Source: Rouxiella chamberiensis (GTDB lineage: Bacteria; Pseudomonadota; Gammaproteobacteria; Enterobacterales; Enterobacteriaceae). Taken from it: a stretch of 64,000 bases of DNA. The number at the start of each line of letters is the position of its first letter. Position 1 is the stretch's first letter. Of the stretch, positions 48,998 through 58,652 are shown piece after piece. Made by a program: the position numbers and the translations under genes. The stretch is from contig NZ_CP114058.1 in the NCBI RefSeq assembly GCF_026967475.1, positions 3,410,001 through 3,474,000 of the forward strand. Direction: 5' to 3'. The notes beneath the pieces were generated by a model. That model was not told the DNA's origin. It did not search any database and saw only the letters and a program-made list of their open reading frames with translations.

Positions 48998-50638
48998 TTA
49001 CTCGGTCTTGCTGGTTCGTTTCCATCCGACAATCCAGGCGACCAGACCCGCGGCCATCAGCCATACGGGGTATACCTCGACCTTGCCCAGCATCAGCACC
49101 GTACCGCCAATCAACAAGGTTGCTCCCACGCCAAGAAGGTACTGGGACTGACCTTCGCGGGTAGACTGTTTCTCTAACTGCTGGGTCAATTTTTCGAGAT
49201 TGTAGGACATCAGTTGCTGCTGCTTGAGGCTGTCGTAGACCAGTTCGGGTAGCTCGGGCAGTTTTTCAATCCAGAACGGTGCGCGCTCTTTAAAGGCACG
49301 AACCATAGCCGGTAATCCAATCTGGTCCTTGATCCAGCTTTCCAGGAACGGTTTTGCGGTCGTCCAGAGATCAAGCTGTGGATAGAGTTGTCTGCCGAGA
49401 CCTTCGACGTACAACAGCGTCTTCTGCAACAGCACCAGCTGCGGCTGAACCTGCATGTTGAAGCGTCTGGCGGTATTGAACAGATTCAACAATACGTTAC
49501 CAAAGGAGATTTCTGCCAGCGGCTTTTCGAAAATGGGTTCACAAACGGTACGAATGGCGAACTCGAACTCTTCGACGTTGGTATCGCGCGGCACCCAGCC
49601 GGAATCGACATGCAATTCGGCAACCTTGCGATAATCGCGGTTGAAGAAGGCAATAAAGTTCTCGGCCAGATAACGTTTGTCTTCTTTGTTAAGCGATCCA
49701 ACTATGCCGCAATCGATAGCGATGTAGCAAGGATCTTCCGGTGTTTCATAACTGACAAAAATGTTACCCGGATGCATGTCGGCATGGAAGAAGCTGTCGC
49801 GAAAGACCTGAGTGAAGAATACCTGCACACCGCGTTCGGCCAACACTTTCATGTTGGTACCCTGCTTTTCAAGCGCTGCGACGTCCGAGATAGGAATGCC
49901 GTAGATGCGCTCCATGACCAGAAGACGTTCGCGGCAGTAATCAGGATACACTTCAGGAACATACAGCACAGGGCTGTTTTCAAAGTTTCTGCGCAGCTGA
50001 ATGGCGTTTGCCGCTTCACGCAGCAGGTTCAGTTCATCCAGCAGCGTCTTTTCGTATTCACGTACCACTTCACGCGGACGAAGACGACGGCCGTCGGGCA
50101 GCCATTTCGACACCCAGCCCGCCAGACGCGCCATAAGGCGAGTATCGGCCTTGATAATCGGCATGATGTCGGGACGAATTACCTTGAGCACCACTTTTTT
50201 GCCGTTCTCTTTCAGAACAGCGGTGTGCACCTGTGCAATGGACGCCGAAGCCAGCGCATTCTGGTCGAAATCGTCAAACCAGGTCTCGATGGGGCCACCG
50301 AGCGCCAATTCGATATGTTTACGGGCCAGCGCGCCATCGAAAGGTGCAACGTGGTCCTGCAACAACGCAAGCTGATCGGCGACAACCGGTGGAAACAGGT
50401 CGCGGCGGGTCGACAGCATCTGACCAAACTTTATCCAGACGGGACCCAGCTCTTCGAGTGCAAGACGCAGACGCGTGCCAAGCTGTTTGTCTTTATGACG
50501 AAAAGGCACCCAGAAAAACAGATGACGCCCGAGTCTCAGCGGCAGAGTCAGTTTGATTCTGGGAATAAGTTCATCAAGGCCGTAAGTGAGAAATACCCGA
50601 ATAATCAGATACAGGCGACGCATTTCACCTGGAGTCAT
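48998..50638 (-). CDS. ubiB: Ubiquinone biosynthesis protein kinase-like ATPase UbiB
   Basis: An atypical kinase-like ATPase needed for ubiquinone synthesis; it probably extracts or presents lipid intermediates rather than phosphorylating proteins. The 546 residues (E. coli 546) include the KxGQ motif in [11 protein letters not shown], which blocks kinase action, the Ala-rich loop [10 protein letters not shown], catalytic [11 protein letters not shown] and metal-binding [10 protein letters not shown]. Two membrane helices lie at the C-terminus (about 498-540). Its start overlaps the ubiJ stop. Intact. Confidence 0.97.
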   Translation of the reverse strand: MTPGEMRRLYLIIRVFLTYGLDELIPRIKLTLPLRLGRHLFFWVPFRHKDKQLGTRLRLALEELGPVWIKFGQMLSTRRDLFPPVVADQLALLQDHVAPFDGALARKHIELALGGPIETWFDDFDQNALASASIAQVHTAVLKENGKKVVLKVIRPDIMPIIKADTRLMARLAGWVSKWLPDGRRLRPREVVREYEKTLLDELNLLREAANAIQLRRNFENSPVLYVPEVYPDYCRERLLVMERIYGIPISDVAALEKQGTNMKVLAERGVQVFFTQVFRDSFFHADMHPGNIFVSYETPEDPCYIAIDCGIVGSLNKEDKRYLAENFIAFFNRDYRKVAELHVDSGWVPRDTNVEEFEFAIRTVCEPIFEKPLAEISFGNVLLNLFNTARRFNMQVQPQLVLLQKTLLYVEGLGRQLYPQLDLWTTAKPFLESWIKDQIGLPAMVRAFKERAPFWIEKLPELPELVYDSLKQQQLMSYNLEKLTQQLEKQSTREGQSQYLLGVGATLLIGGTVLMLGKVEVYPVWLMAAGLVAWIVGWKRTSKTE

Positions 50639-51252
50639 CGATTCCCTCCCAGTAGTTTGTTTAAGCGCGCTTCCAGCGCATTGGCCTGCTGCTCAAGAGC
50701 GGAAACTTCATCGCTGAACCAGGCGGCTTCAAGCGCACCCGGAGCGAGTTTCCACTCTTCGGTAATGACCTGGGCAACCTGACCCTGATGTTTTTTGACG
50801 CCCGCCGTCAGAAAGCGGAAGCCGCCGCTGATGGCCTGACTGATACCTTGCGCAGCGATATCGCCAAGGTAGGGAGCCAGCAATTCGGCCGGTTCCCATT
50901 CGGACATATCCATCAGGGCCGAAAACTGCTGCACCACCTGAATGTCGCCTTCGACGTTGAGTTCGCCGCTGCGGATTAGCGGTGCCAGCTGCTGGCGGTC
51001 ACGCAGTTTTCGCAGGGTTGAGAGGCGCGAGATAACGGTACAGTCTGCCGCGCCGTCCCACTGCCCGACTACATCGACTTTTTGTTCACTAAAGATTAGC
51101 GTCAGCGGTGAACTCAGTTCCTGTAGCTCAATACGTAAAACTTTGCCCGCCAGTCGCAGCCTTGCGGCTTTCATACTGCGATCCTTAAACAACAGGTGAT
51201 TAAGGGCGGTTTCGATGGCGGCAGTCAATAACGGAGTTAACAACATCGGCAT
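50635..51252 (-). CDS. ubiJ: Ubiquinone biosynthesis accessory factor UbiJ
   Basis: UbiJ has an SCP2 lipid-binding domain and works with UbiK as scaffold of the cytosolic ubiquinone-synthesis complex. From [20 protein letters not shown] it is 205 residues (E. coli 201). Conserved stretches [20 protein letters not shown] and [16 protein letters not shown] match the family, and the C-terminus is a coiled coil. Starts at 51258 and 51246 are also possible. It sits between ubiE and ubiB in one operon and overlaps the ubiB start. Confidence 0.94.
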   Translation of the reverse strand: MPMLLTPLLTAAIETALNHLLFKDRSMKAARLRLAGKVLRIELQELSSPLTLIFSEQKVDVVGQWDGAADCTVISRLSTLRKLRDRQQLAPLIRSGELNVEGDIQVVQQFSALMDMSEWEPAELLAPYLGDIAAQGISQAISGGFRFLTAGVKKHQGQVAQVITEEWKLAPGALEAAWFSDEVSALEQQANALEARLNKLLGGNR

Positions 51253-51259
51253 TTCCATA

Positions 51260-52033
51260 TCAGAACTTGAAACCTCGGTGCAGCGCGACAATGCCGCCGG
51301 TGAGGTTGCTGTAAGTCACGTTCTCGAAGCCTGCATCGCCCATCATGCCTTTCAGTGTTTCCTGATCGGGATGCATACGGATGGATTCAGCCAGATAGCG
51401 GTAGCTTTCAGCATCTTGTGCCACCAGCTCGCCGATTCGCGGCAGGATGTGGAAGGAATAGGTGTCGTATGCCTTGCTCAACGGTGCGATCAGCGGCTTG
51501 GAGAACTCGAGCACCAGCAAACGGCCACCCGGCTTCAACACGCGGAACATTGAACGCAGGGCCTTCTCTTTTTCGGTCACGTTGCGAAGACCAAAGGAGA
51601 TGGTAATGCAGTCAAAATAGTTGTCGGGGAACGGCAAGGCTTCGGCGTTGGCCTGCACATAGCTCACGTTGCCGACAATTCCGTTGTTACGCAGTTTCTC
51701 GCGGCCCATCTTCAACATTGAATCGTTGATGTCGGCCAGCACCACTTCGCCCTGCTCTCCCACCAGACGGGAAAACTTGGCGGTCAGATCGCCGGTCCCG
51801 CCGGCCAGATCCAGCACGCGCTGCCCACGGCGCACGCCGCTGCAGTCGATAGCATAACGCTTCCAGATACGATGAATACCGAATGACATCAGGTCATTCA
51901 TCAGATCATATTTCGCGGCCACAGAGTGAAAGACTTCAGCGACCATCTCTGCTTTGTTGTTTTTGGCTACGGTACGAAATCCAAAGTGTGTAGTTTCTTG
52001 AGAATCTACATTTTCCTGCGTCTGCTTTTCCAT
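51260..52033 (-). CDS. ubiE: Ubiquinone/menaquinone C-methyltransferase UbiE
   Basis: UbiE uses S-adenosylmethionine to methylate the ring carbon in both ubiquinone and menaquinone synthesis. The 257-residue class I methyltransferase has the SAM loop [12 protein letters not shown] near 69, the family signatures [18 protein letters not shown] near 42 and [21 protein letters not shown] in the middle. It is the first gene of ubiE-ubiJ-ubiB. N-terminal 14 residues ([14 protein letters not shown]) vary in the family, as usual. Intact. Confidence 0.98.
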   Translation of the reverse strand: MEKQTQENVDSQETTHFGFRTVAKNNKAEMVAEVFHSVAAKYDLMNDLMSFGIHRIWKRYAIDCSGVRRGQRVLDLAGGTGDLTAKFSRLVGEQGEVVLADINDSMLKMGREKLRNNGIVGNVSYVQANAEALPFPDNYFDCITISFGLRNVTEKEKALRSMFRVLKPGGRLLVLEFSKPLIAPLSKAYDTYSFHILPRIGELVAQDAESYRYLAESIRMHPDQETLKGMMGDAGFENVTYSNLTGGIVALHRGFKF

Positions 52034-52156
52034 GTTTCTGCCTGCTTAATCAGTATATCGCCTGGGGAAAGTGTATCAGAACCCCGAGGAAAGCCCCATC
52101 TCCGATGCGATTTGCGCCGCACGCGGTGATCAAGCCGTGGAATTATCGTTCACTCA

Positions 52157-53641
52157 TTAACCCAGGTCGTCGAGCGAAGTCTGAAACTCGGGATCGTCTT
52201 CGGCGCTGGCCTGCTCGGCAAGAGCCGGACTGATAGGCCTTTTGACCTCGACACCCATCGCCCTGAAGCCTTCGACCTGGCCGACAAGATTACCACGGCC
52301 CTGAGAAAGTTTGTTCATCGCGAGTCGATAACTTGTCTGCGCCTTATCAAGGCTTTGCCCCATCGACTGCATGTCGTCGACAAAGAGTCTGAGTTTGTCG
52401 TAGAGTCGCGCGGCGCGGTCGGCTATTTGCTTGGCATTCTGGCTTTGATGCTCATAGCGCCAGAGATTGCTGATGGTACGCAGCGCCACCAGCAGCGTGG
52501 TTGGGCTGACCAGCATGATGTTGTGATTGAGCGCCTCGCTGATAAGCTCGGGTTCGCGGTCGATAGCGACCAGAAACGCCGGTTCTACCGGAATAAACAT
52601 CAGCACATAATCAAGACTGCGCAAGCCGGGCAGTTGCTGGTAGTCCTTGCGGCCCAGCAAACGTATATGACCGCGGATGGAGGTAATATGTTCACTCAGC
52701 GCCGATTCGCGCTCGAGGTCGTCTTCCCCGTTGAAATACCGCTCGTAGGCGACCAGCGACATTTTGGCATCGATAACCACGTCTTTACTCTGCGGCAGAC
52801 GCACCACCACGTCGGGCTGCATGCGGCTGTTGTTTTCCGTTTGCACACTGACCTGGGTTTGATATTCATAGCCTTCGCGCAGGCCCGAAGCTTCGAGCAC
52901 GCGGCTCAGCACCACTTCGCCCCAGTTGCCCTGCGTCTTGTTGTCGCCTTTGAGTGCACGGGTCAGGTTCAGCGCCTCACGCGCCATCTGCGCATTGAGC
53001 TGTTGCAGACTGCGGATCTCGTGGGTCAGCGTATGGCGCTCGCGCGCTTCCTGCCCAAAGCTGTCCTGAACCTGCCGACGAAAACCGTCAAGCTGCTCGC
53101 GCAGCGGCAACAGCAGTTTGTCCATGCTTTGCTTGTTCTGTTCGTCGGCACGGCGACCGGTCTGTTCGAAAATGCGATTGGCGAGGTTTTCGAACTGGCT
53201 GTTGAGCCGCTGCTCACTGTTGATGAGCAGCCGCTGCTTTTCTTCGGCGGCCATCCGTGTTTCATCAAGCCGGGTCGAGACTTCACGCAACTCGGCTTCC
53301 TGCGAGCTATTGATTTCACGCTGAGCCCGCAACTCCTGATTCAGTTGTTCACACTCACTTTGCCAGTGCGCCAGAAGCTGCAACTTTTCACCGCTTGCGG
53401 CCTGTGCACTGTGCAGCTTTCTCAACTCGATTTCGCCGTCGCGCTGCTGCTGTCTGGCGAGCTGGATTTCGCGCTGCAATGTCTCTTTTTCGACGGTGAG
53501 CTGGCGTTGTGCCTGTTCCAGCAATTTATAGCGGGTGTCATGGTCGGCCTGAACCTGCTGCTGGCGCAGACTGGCAATCAGCCAACCCAGTAAAAGGCCG
53601 ACAAGGGCTGCACCTACCGCGTAAAGTATGCTGAAATCCAC
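52157..53641 (-). CDS. rmuC: DNA recombination protein RmuC
   Basis: RmuC limits recombination at inverted repeats; its mechanism is not known, and the domain is related to nuclease folds. The 494-residue protein starts with one membrane helix (ILYAVGAALVGLLLGWLIAS), followed by a long coiled coil to about residue 180 (repeated Gln, Glu, Leu) and the RmuC domain with KGDNKTQGNWGEVVL, PQSKDVVIDAKMSLVAYERY and LDYVLMFIPVEPAF. It is the neighbour of ubiE, as in E. coli. Intact. Confidence 0.95.
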   Translation of the reverse strand: MDFSILYAVGAALVGLLLGWLIASLRQQQVQADHDTRYKLLEQAQRQLTVEKETLQREIQLARQQQRDGEIELRKLHSAQAASGEKLQLLAHWQSECEQLNQELRAQREINSSQEAELREVSTRLDETRMAAEEKQRLLINSEQRLNSQFENLANRIFEQTGRRADEQNKQSMDKLLLPLREQLDGFRRQVQDSFGQEARERHTLTHEIRSLQQLNAQMAREALNLTRALKGDNKTQGNWGEVVLSRVLEASGLREGYEYQTQVSVQTENNSRMQPDVVVRLPQSKDVVIDAKMSLVAYERYFNGEDDLERESALSEHITSIRGHIRLLGRKDYQQLPGLRSLDYVLMFIPVEPAFLVAIDREPELISEALNHNIMLVSPTTLLVALRTISNLWRYEHQSQNAKQIADRAARLYDKLRLFVDDMQSMGQSLDKAQTSYRLAMNKLSQGRGNLVGQVEGFRAMGVEVKRPISPALAEQASAEDDPEFQTSLDDLG

Positions 53642-53788
53642 CGGTTTTTCCTCTGAATACGTCTCTGTGAGTCAAGGTAAAGGCATGCTGTATGGATGTC
53701 CAGATGCTTTTAAATCGCGCCCACACTTTGCGAGACGTCTTCCAGAAAAACGGTCACTGCTTGCCTGATTTTCAGTCGCCGCGAAAAT

Positions 53789-54367
53789 TTAAAAAAACTG
53801 GCTCAACCATTTGATGCCAAAGGCGCCGGGCGCAAGAATGCCGAAAGCCCAGACCAGCGCCGAGGAGGCGTTCGCCAACTGGAAATAGCGCTGCGGCATG
53901 CCGCAAATACCGGCGACCAAAGGCACGACGGCGCGTAACGGGCCGAAGAAACGCCCGATAAACGCACCCGGCATACCCCAGCGGTCGAAGAAGGCGTGTC
54001 CGCGTTCGAGCATCTGGGGATGACGCCTGAAAGGCCAGATGTGCGGAACCCTGTCGCTGTAATGCGCGCCAATCCAGTAAGAGAGCCAGTCGCCGAAAAA
54101 GCCGCCCAGCGCCGCGCCCGCAAAAATCGGCCAGAACGGAATCCCGGCCTCGCCAATCAGTGCGCCAAGCCCCAGCAGAATCACGGTGGCTGGCAGCAGC
54201 AAAGAAAGAAACGCCAGCGACTCGCCAAAGGCCAGAAAGAACACGATGGGGGCGGCCCATGCCTGATGCTGACGGACAAACTCCGTCACGTAATGAATCA
54301 CTTCGTTAATGCTCAATGAAAAGTGCCCTCGTTGACTATCAAAAAAGGTTTTGTCTTTTACAGACAT
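53789..54367 (-). CDS. DedA family membrane protein
   Basis: A 192-residue inner-membrane protein of the DedA/SNARE-associated family, whose members include undecaprenyl-phosphate and phospholipid flippases. It has an N-terminal hydrophobic segment (APIVFFLAFGESLAFLSLLL), a conserved FGDWLSYWIGAHY stretch, and the family signature FIGRFFGPLRAVVPLVAGI with the Gly-Arg-Phe and Arg residues, followed by a last membrane segment. In E. coli no gene of this type lies between rmuC and udp. Which substrate it handles cannot be told from the sequence. Intact. Confidence 0.88.
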   Translation of the reverse strand: MSVKDKTFFDSQRGHFSLSINEVIHYVTEFVRQHQAWAAPIVFFLAFGESLAFLSLLLPATVILLGLGALIGEAGIPFWPIFAGAALGGFFGDWLSYWIGAHYSDRVPHIWPFRRHPQMLERGHAFFDRWGMPGAFIGRFFGPLRAVVPLVAGICGMPQRYFQLANASSALVWAFGILAPGAFGIKWLSQFF

Positions 54368-54406
54368 TTAAAACCAAACCAGGACAACCTTAGCTTAACG
54401 AAGCCG

Positions 54407-55189
54407 TTATTCCAGATAACGATCGCGTAAAGCTTCGCGCATTTGCGCATCGATGCCGTACTCTTTTTCCAGCCAGTTGTCCGTGGTGCCGTAGGTATCG
54501 ACAATGGCCTGTAGCGCCGTATCGATAAACAGCTCCTGCACGGAAAGCACATAGGCGAATTTTTCCAGCGCTTCGGGCGGGAGCGTGATGGACAGTCTGT
54601 CGAGCATGTTTTCACGAAAGCCTGCCAGCGTCGTTTCGGTCAGCAGGTAATCTTCCTTTATGGTGTTCCAGTCTGCGCCGAGCGCCAGCAGAATAATCAG
54701 CGACCCCATGCCCGTGCGGTCTTTGCCCACGGCACAGTGCTGCACCAGTGCGCCTCCATTCGGCTGGCCAAGCAGACTGGCAAGCTTGCGGTAGGCGGCG
54801 TTGTCGAACGGCAATTTTTGATAAAGCTTCAACATGAATGCCTGGGGATCAAACGCGGCGAGGGTTTCCGCCGTCAGTCTTTCCAGATTGGCGTTGACCT
54901 CGTTGCTCAACGGATTCGCCGGTACATTATGATATTCGCAACCGGGCCACAGGATATCCGGCTTGGCCGCAACCTCGTCGGCATCGCGGTAGTCGAGAAT
55001 ATGCTTTACCGGAATGGCGCTCAGAAACTGTTGATCCTGTTCGGTCAGGGTGTCGAGCGCGCCTGAACGATAAAGCCACCCGCGCTTGATACGACGGCCA
55101 TCGGCCACCGTGTTGCCGCCGAGATCGCGAAAATTGATGCCGCCTTCAAGAGGCATGAGAGAAGGATGAAGTAAAATCGTTGCCGTCAT
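54407..55189 (-). CDS. Tyrosine-protein-phosphatase-like protein (Y_phosphatase3 family)
   Basis: A 260-residue protein with the active-site loop HCAVGKDRTGMGS (H-C-x5-R) near 138 and the N-terminal NFRDLGG motif of the lipid/protein tyrosine phosphatase family that includes Listeria LipA and mycobacterial PtpB. The general-acid region DYRDADEV is present. Substrate may be phosphotyrosine or a phosphoinositide; neither can be decided here. No signal peptide. Start MTATILLHPSL is preferred to 55231. It lies between a DedA gene and udp; E. coli has no gene here. Confidence 0.88.
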   Translation of the reverse strand: MTATILLHPSLMPLEGGINFRDLGGNTVADGRRIKRGWLYRSGALDTLTEQDQQFLSAIPVKHILDYRDADEVAAKPDILWPGCEYHNVPANPLSNEVNANLERLTAETLAAFDPQAFMLKLYQKLPFDNAAYRKLASLLGQPNGGALVQHCAVGKDRTGMGSLIILLALGADWNTIKEDYLLTETTLAGFRENMLDRLSITLPPEALEKFAYVLSVQELFIDTALQAIVDTYGTTDNWLEKEYGIDAQMREALRDRYLE

Positions 55190-55271
55190 AGTGCCTCTTT
55201 GCAAATAGGGTGTCTGGCGAGCCGTCGCCATAAATTCGTTCTACGACCATAACAGATAGCATCCCGAAGAT

Positions 55272-55298
55272 AAAAAAGGGCCGCCTCACTGGCGACCC
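55272..55298 (-). terminator. Terminator after udp
   Basis: On the minus strand GGGTCGCC and GGCGGCCC pair (one G-U wobble) around AGTGA and are followed by TTTTTT. Confidence 0.85.
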
Positions 55299-55384
55299 GT
55301 TTCTGTGCATACTCAGGTTGTCATCCTGGTGACTTCAGAAATAACTCATGAACATGACACGAATATTTCAGGAAAAAATCAGGA

Positions 55385-56146
55385 TTAAATCAGACGACGC
55401 GCGGCTTCCACGACAATTTTCACCGCATGGCTTTCCGTCTGCTTCATGGTTTCGGCATTCGGGATCTCCTGCTGGGTGCGGTTGACGATGACGCCCGCCA
55501 CCATGCCGGCGCGAAGACCTTGACTGGCACACATGGTCAGCAGCGTAGCGGACTCCATTTCATAGTTCATCACGCCCATCTCCTGCCATTCCTGCATCGA
55601 CGCCTTGAAGCGGCGAACCACGCGGCCGGAATAGGTGTCGTAACGCTCCTGCCCCGGATAGAAAGTGTCGGAAGAAGCCGTCACGCCGATATGAATGTTG
55701 GCGCCTACGGCTTTCGAGGCTTCTACCAGCGCGGTGGTACAGGCAAAATCGGCGACCGCCGGGAACTCCATAGGCGCAAAATGCAGGCTCGCGCCATCAA
55801 GACGCACGGCGGCGGTGGTGACCAGCACATCGCCGACATTGATATGTGGCTGGATAGCGCCCGTGGTGCCGATCCGCAGGAAGGTGCGGATCCCGAGCTG
55901 CGCCAGCTCTTCCACGGCGATAGACGTCGAAGGCCCGCCAATACCCGTTGAACAGACGATCACGGCCTTGCCGTCCAGCTCTGCGCGCCAGGAGGTAAAT
56001 TCACGATGGGAAGCCAGGCGGACCGGATTGTCCATCAGTCTCGCTATCTTCTCGACCCGCTCGGGGTCGCCGGGAACAATCGCCAGCGTCGCGCCCTGCA
56101 AGCTGCTTTTTGTCAGGCCAAGATGAAAAACGTCGGACTGAGACAT
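55385..56146 (-). CDS. udp: Uridine phosphorylase
   Basis: Udp reversibly splits uridine with phosphate to uracil and ribose-1-phosphate in pyrimidine salvage. From [20 protein letters not shown] it has 253 residues, the E. coli length; the frame open to 56218 is not coding. The family signature [17 protein letters not shown] and [16 protein letters not shown] near residue 85-95, [12 protein letters not shown] with substrate Glu-Met-Glu, and the C-terminal potassium and active-site residues are present. It is controlled by CRP, and probably CytR, as in E. coli. Intact. Confidence 0.98.
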   Translation of the reverse strand: MSQSDVFHLGLTKSSLQGATLAIVPGDPERVEKIARLMDNPVRLASHREFTSWRAELDGKAVIVCSTGIGGPSTSIAVEELAQLGIRTFLRIGTTGAIQPHINVGDVLVTTAAVRLDGASLHFAPMEFPAVADFACTTALVEASKAVGANIHIGVTASSDTFYPGQERYDTYSGRVVRRFKASMQEWQEMGVMNYEMESATLLTMCASQGLRAGMVAGVIVNRTQQEIPNAETMKQTESHAVKIVVEAARRLI

Positions 56147-56332
56147 CATTGAACTCCTTTTAATTCGGTCATTGTCGATTTGTCTTGAAACGCGTTCGCC
56201 CGATAACTTTTCGGACAAAACGGAACAGACTGTCTATTCCCTTACTCTATCGTTCATTGTGAGTTAATTTTGTGAACGCAATCGCTAAGCAACACTACAA
56301 TTACCATTAATTGCATAATTATTGTGATTAAA

Positions 56333-56348
56333 ATCACACAAATGCGTA
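56333..56348. promoter_or_regulatory. CRP binding site in the udp-ysgA gap
   Basis: TGTGATTAAAATCACA is a perfect CRP consensus (TGTGA-N6-TCACA). It lies in the 424-base gap between divergent udp and ysgA (56147-56570). In E. coli udp is activated by CRP and repressed by CytR together; a second, weaker half-site pair (TGTGA near 56259 and 56271) is nearer udp. No gene is seen in the gap. Confidence 0.85.
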
Positions 56349-56570
56349 CCAAAAATGCCCTTTAAGCCGCTGAATTTCATTGTACGCCCGACAAAACGGT
56401 TATTTTTTACGCGGGTCAGCATTTTTTACATAGGTCCCGACTGAGTGACAGGCTATGGTGGTTGATGTGATGACTATTTGGCTTATAGTTTTAAAATAAA
56501 TTTTTCCCGTTACCTACTCTCGAGTCTTTCTTACTGACAAGAAAAGTACTTACCCTGCATGGAGACTGCA

Positions 56571-57396
56571 ATGAAGAAAGATAACCTACTCGAATTAAAA
56601 CAAGCCCCTGACAGTTTCTCTCCTGCCGTTACACCTGTCTCTGCCAGTACCGTGCATACCGATACCGAAGGTCTGCATGCGGGCGAGACGACTATTCCTT
56701 CGCAAGGGGAGAATCTGCCCGCCTATCTGGCCCGCCCGGCCGACTACACGGGCAAGCTGCCTGTGGTTTTAGTGGTGCAGGAGATTTTCGGCGTGCACGA
56801 GCATATTCGTGACCTCTGCCGTCGTCTGGCCAAAGAGGGCTATCTCGCCATCGCGCCGGAACTCTATTTCCGTCAGGGCGATCCTTCCGATTACAACGAC
56901 ATCGGCGAACTGCTGGAAAAACTGGTCAGCAAGGTGCCTGACCAGCAGGTGCTGGCCGACCTCGACCATACGGCGCACTGGGCGGCGCAGCACGGCGGGG
57001 ACGCGACCAAACTGGCGATCACCGGTTTCTGCTGGGGGGCGAATTGCCTGGCTGTATGCCGCGCACAGCCCGCAGTTGAAAGCCGGTGTGGCCTGGTATG
57101 GCAAGCTGGTGGGCAACAAGACGCTGGCAACCCCGACGCATCCGGTTGATGAAGCAGTAGATCTGACAGCGCCGGTGCTGGGTCTTTACGGCGGGCAGGA
57201 TACAGGGATCCCGCAGGAGTCCATCGAGAGCATGCGTCAGGCGATTCGCGCGGCGAATGCCAACGCCGATATCGTGGTGTATCCCGAGGCAGGCCATGCG
57301 TTCAATGCCGATTATCGCCCAAGCTACAATGCCGAAGCCGCCGCCGATGGCTGGCAACGCATGCTGGCATGGTTTGCGAAATACGGCGTGAAATAA
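56571..57396 (+). CDS. ysgA: Dienelactone hydrolase family protein YsgA, frameshifted as assembled
   Basis: A cytosolic alpha/beta hydrolase of the dienelactone hydrolase family, natural substrate unknown; E. coli YsgA is the nearest relative. The nucleophile is the Cys of GFCWGG, with Asp in [10 protein letters not shown] and His in [11 protein letters not shown]. The frame breaks in a G run (57034-57039) just after GFCW: the rest ([20 protein letters not shown] to YGVK) continues in another frame, which needs two more Gs, or one less with loss of one Gly. ATG at 56571 has GGAG six bases before it and is preferred to 56559. Confidence 0.92.
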
Positions 57397-57407
57397 AGCC
57401 CCTCTAT

Positions 57408-57445
57408 AAAAAAGCCCCGCAGGCAAACACCGGCGGGGCTTTTTG
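57408..57445. terminator. Bidirectional terminator between ysgA and the SDR gene
   Basis: AAAAGCCCCGC and GCGGGGCTTTT pair around a 12-base loop, with more Ts after and As before. It serves both converging genes. Confidence 0.92.
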
Positions 57446-57490
57446 TTTTCTGTGGCGCTATCAAAATCGGGATTCACCCCGATTTACGTA

Positions 57491-58255
57491 TCAAGCCTGA
57501 CGCGGCTGACCATTGGAGGCGCTAAGACCGCCATCGACCGGCAGGTTGACACCCGTCACAAAGCGCGCGTCATCACTTGCCAGAAACGCAATAACATCGG
57601 CAATCTCTTCCGGCTCGGCGGCACGGCCCAGCGGAATTCGCTCGGCAAATTTCGCCAGTAACGCTTCGTTATTCTTGATGTCTTCGGCCATATCCGTAAT
57701 GGTCAGGCTAGGACAGACGGCATTCACACGCACGCCGTCGGCACCGTGGTCCATCGCAAGCGATCGGGTAAAGTTGCTCACCGCGCCTTTCGCCGCATTA
57801 TAGAAGCTCATGCCCCAGTCGCCGCCGAGGCCCGACACGGACGACACATTGACGATATTCCCTTTGCTTTTCTTCAGGGCCTCGATGAAGAAACGCGTGG
57901 CGTAAAACACGCCGCTCACGTCGATATCAAAGACTTTTTTCCAGTCTTCGATGCTTGCCTCATTGACTTGCCCCTGAACTGCAACACCGGCGTTATTCAC
58001 CAGCACGTCGACGCGGCCAAACTTGTCCAGTACGACTTCTGCCAGACGCTCTACGTCCTGTGGATTCGACATATCTGCGACGTGAACATAATAGTTGGTG
58101 GATTCAAGCGTATTGGCAACCTTGGCCAACTTGATTTCGGTACGCCCGACCAGCACAACAATCGCGCCCTCTTTCGAGAAACGACGTGCGGTGGCGGCAC
58201 CCATACCCGAACCTGCACCTGTCACCACGACCACTTTATCTTTAAATCGGCTCAT
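57491..58255 (-). CDS. Short-chain dehydrogenase/reductase, at the place of metE
   Basis: A 254-residue classical SDR oxidoreductase. The NAD(P)-binding TGAGSGMGAATA motif is near residue 12, NNAG near 88, and the catalytic Ser (SSVSG) and YxxxK (YNAAK) near 138-160. An Arg after the first strand (VGRTE) suggests NADP rather than NAD, with moderate confidence. C-terminal TGVNLPVDGGLSA is typical. Substrate is unknown. AAGGAG precedes ATG 58255; the frame open to 58528 is not coding. In E. coli metE lies in this exact position and strand between ysgA and metR. Confidence 0.92.
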   Translation of the reverse strand: MSRFKDKVVVVTGAGSGMGAATARRFSKEGAIVVLVGRTEIKLAKVANTLESTNYYVHVADMSNPQDVERLAEVVLDKFGRVDVLVNNAGVAVQGQVNEASIEDWKKVFDIDVSGVFYATRFFIEALKKSKGNIVNVSSVSGLGGDWGMSFYNAAKGAVSNFTRSLAMDHGADGVRVNAVCPSLTITDMAEDIKNNEALLAKFAERIPLGRAAEPEEIADVIAFLASDDARFVTGVNLPVDGGLSASNGQPRQA

Positions 58256-58652
58256 CTTTGTCTCCTTACAGTGACTGAAATTGTCGGTCCAAACCGTTTT
58301 CACTGTCTTAAGCCTAGTCAAAATAGCGCAAAGTCGAGGCGACAAACTGAAAAACGGCCGCAGCAACGGCTCTCGGGCAAGGCATGGCGGGGCAGCAGGA
58401 GGAGTGGCAAAGAGGTTACAAAATTTGAATGGCCAGGTATACGTGCCAGAAATCTGCATCGTCATCAAACAGAGCGCCGACGGGCTTTTATTGAGAGCCT
58501 GCGGCAATTTCCCCGGCAGAAAATTCAATGAAGATGAATTATCGTCATCTTTAAACCCTCATTTGGCCGTCCAGATGTTTACACATCCATAATCCGCAGG
58601 TACTGTATCCTTCCTACGCGCACATTATTCACAGCGACAGTGAAGGACTCTC
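58256..58652. promoter_or_regulatory. SDR-metR divergent gap with possible MetJ boxes
   Basis: No gene is supported in these 397 bases. Three adjacent 8-mers at 58565-58588 (GGCCGTCC, AGATGTTT, ACACATCC) match the MetJ box AGACGTCT at 5 to 6 positions each; MetJ with SAM represses metR in E. coli. Just upstream AAGATGA and TCATCTT (58531-58551) form a 7-bp inverted repeat. A MetR site of the TGAA-N5-TTCA form is not clearly present. The calls are by eye. Confidence 0.45.

Noticed and set aside
58281..58592. Open frame of 103 codons in the SDR-metR gap
   Set aside because: No ribosome-binding site, no recognisable protein, and it overlaps the 5' region of the SDR gene and the likely metR operator.
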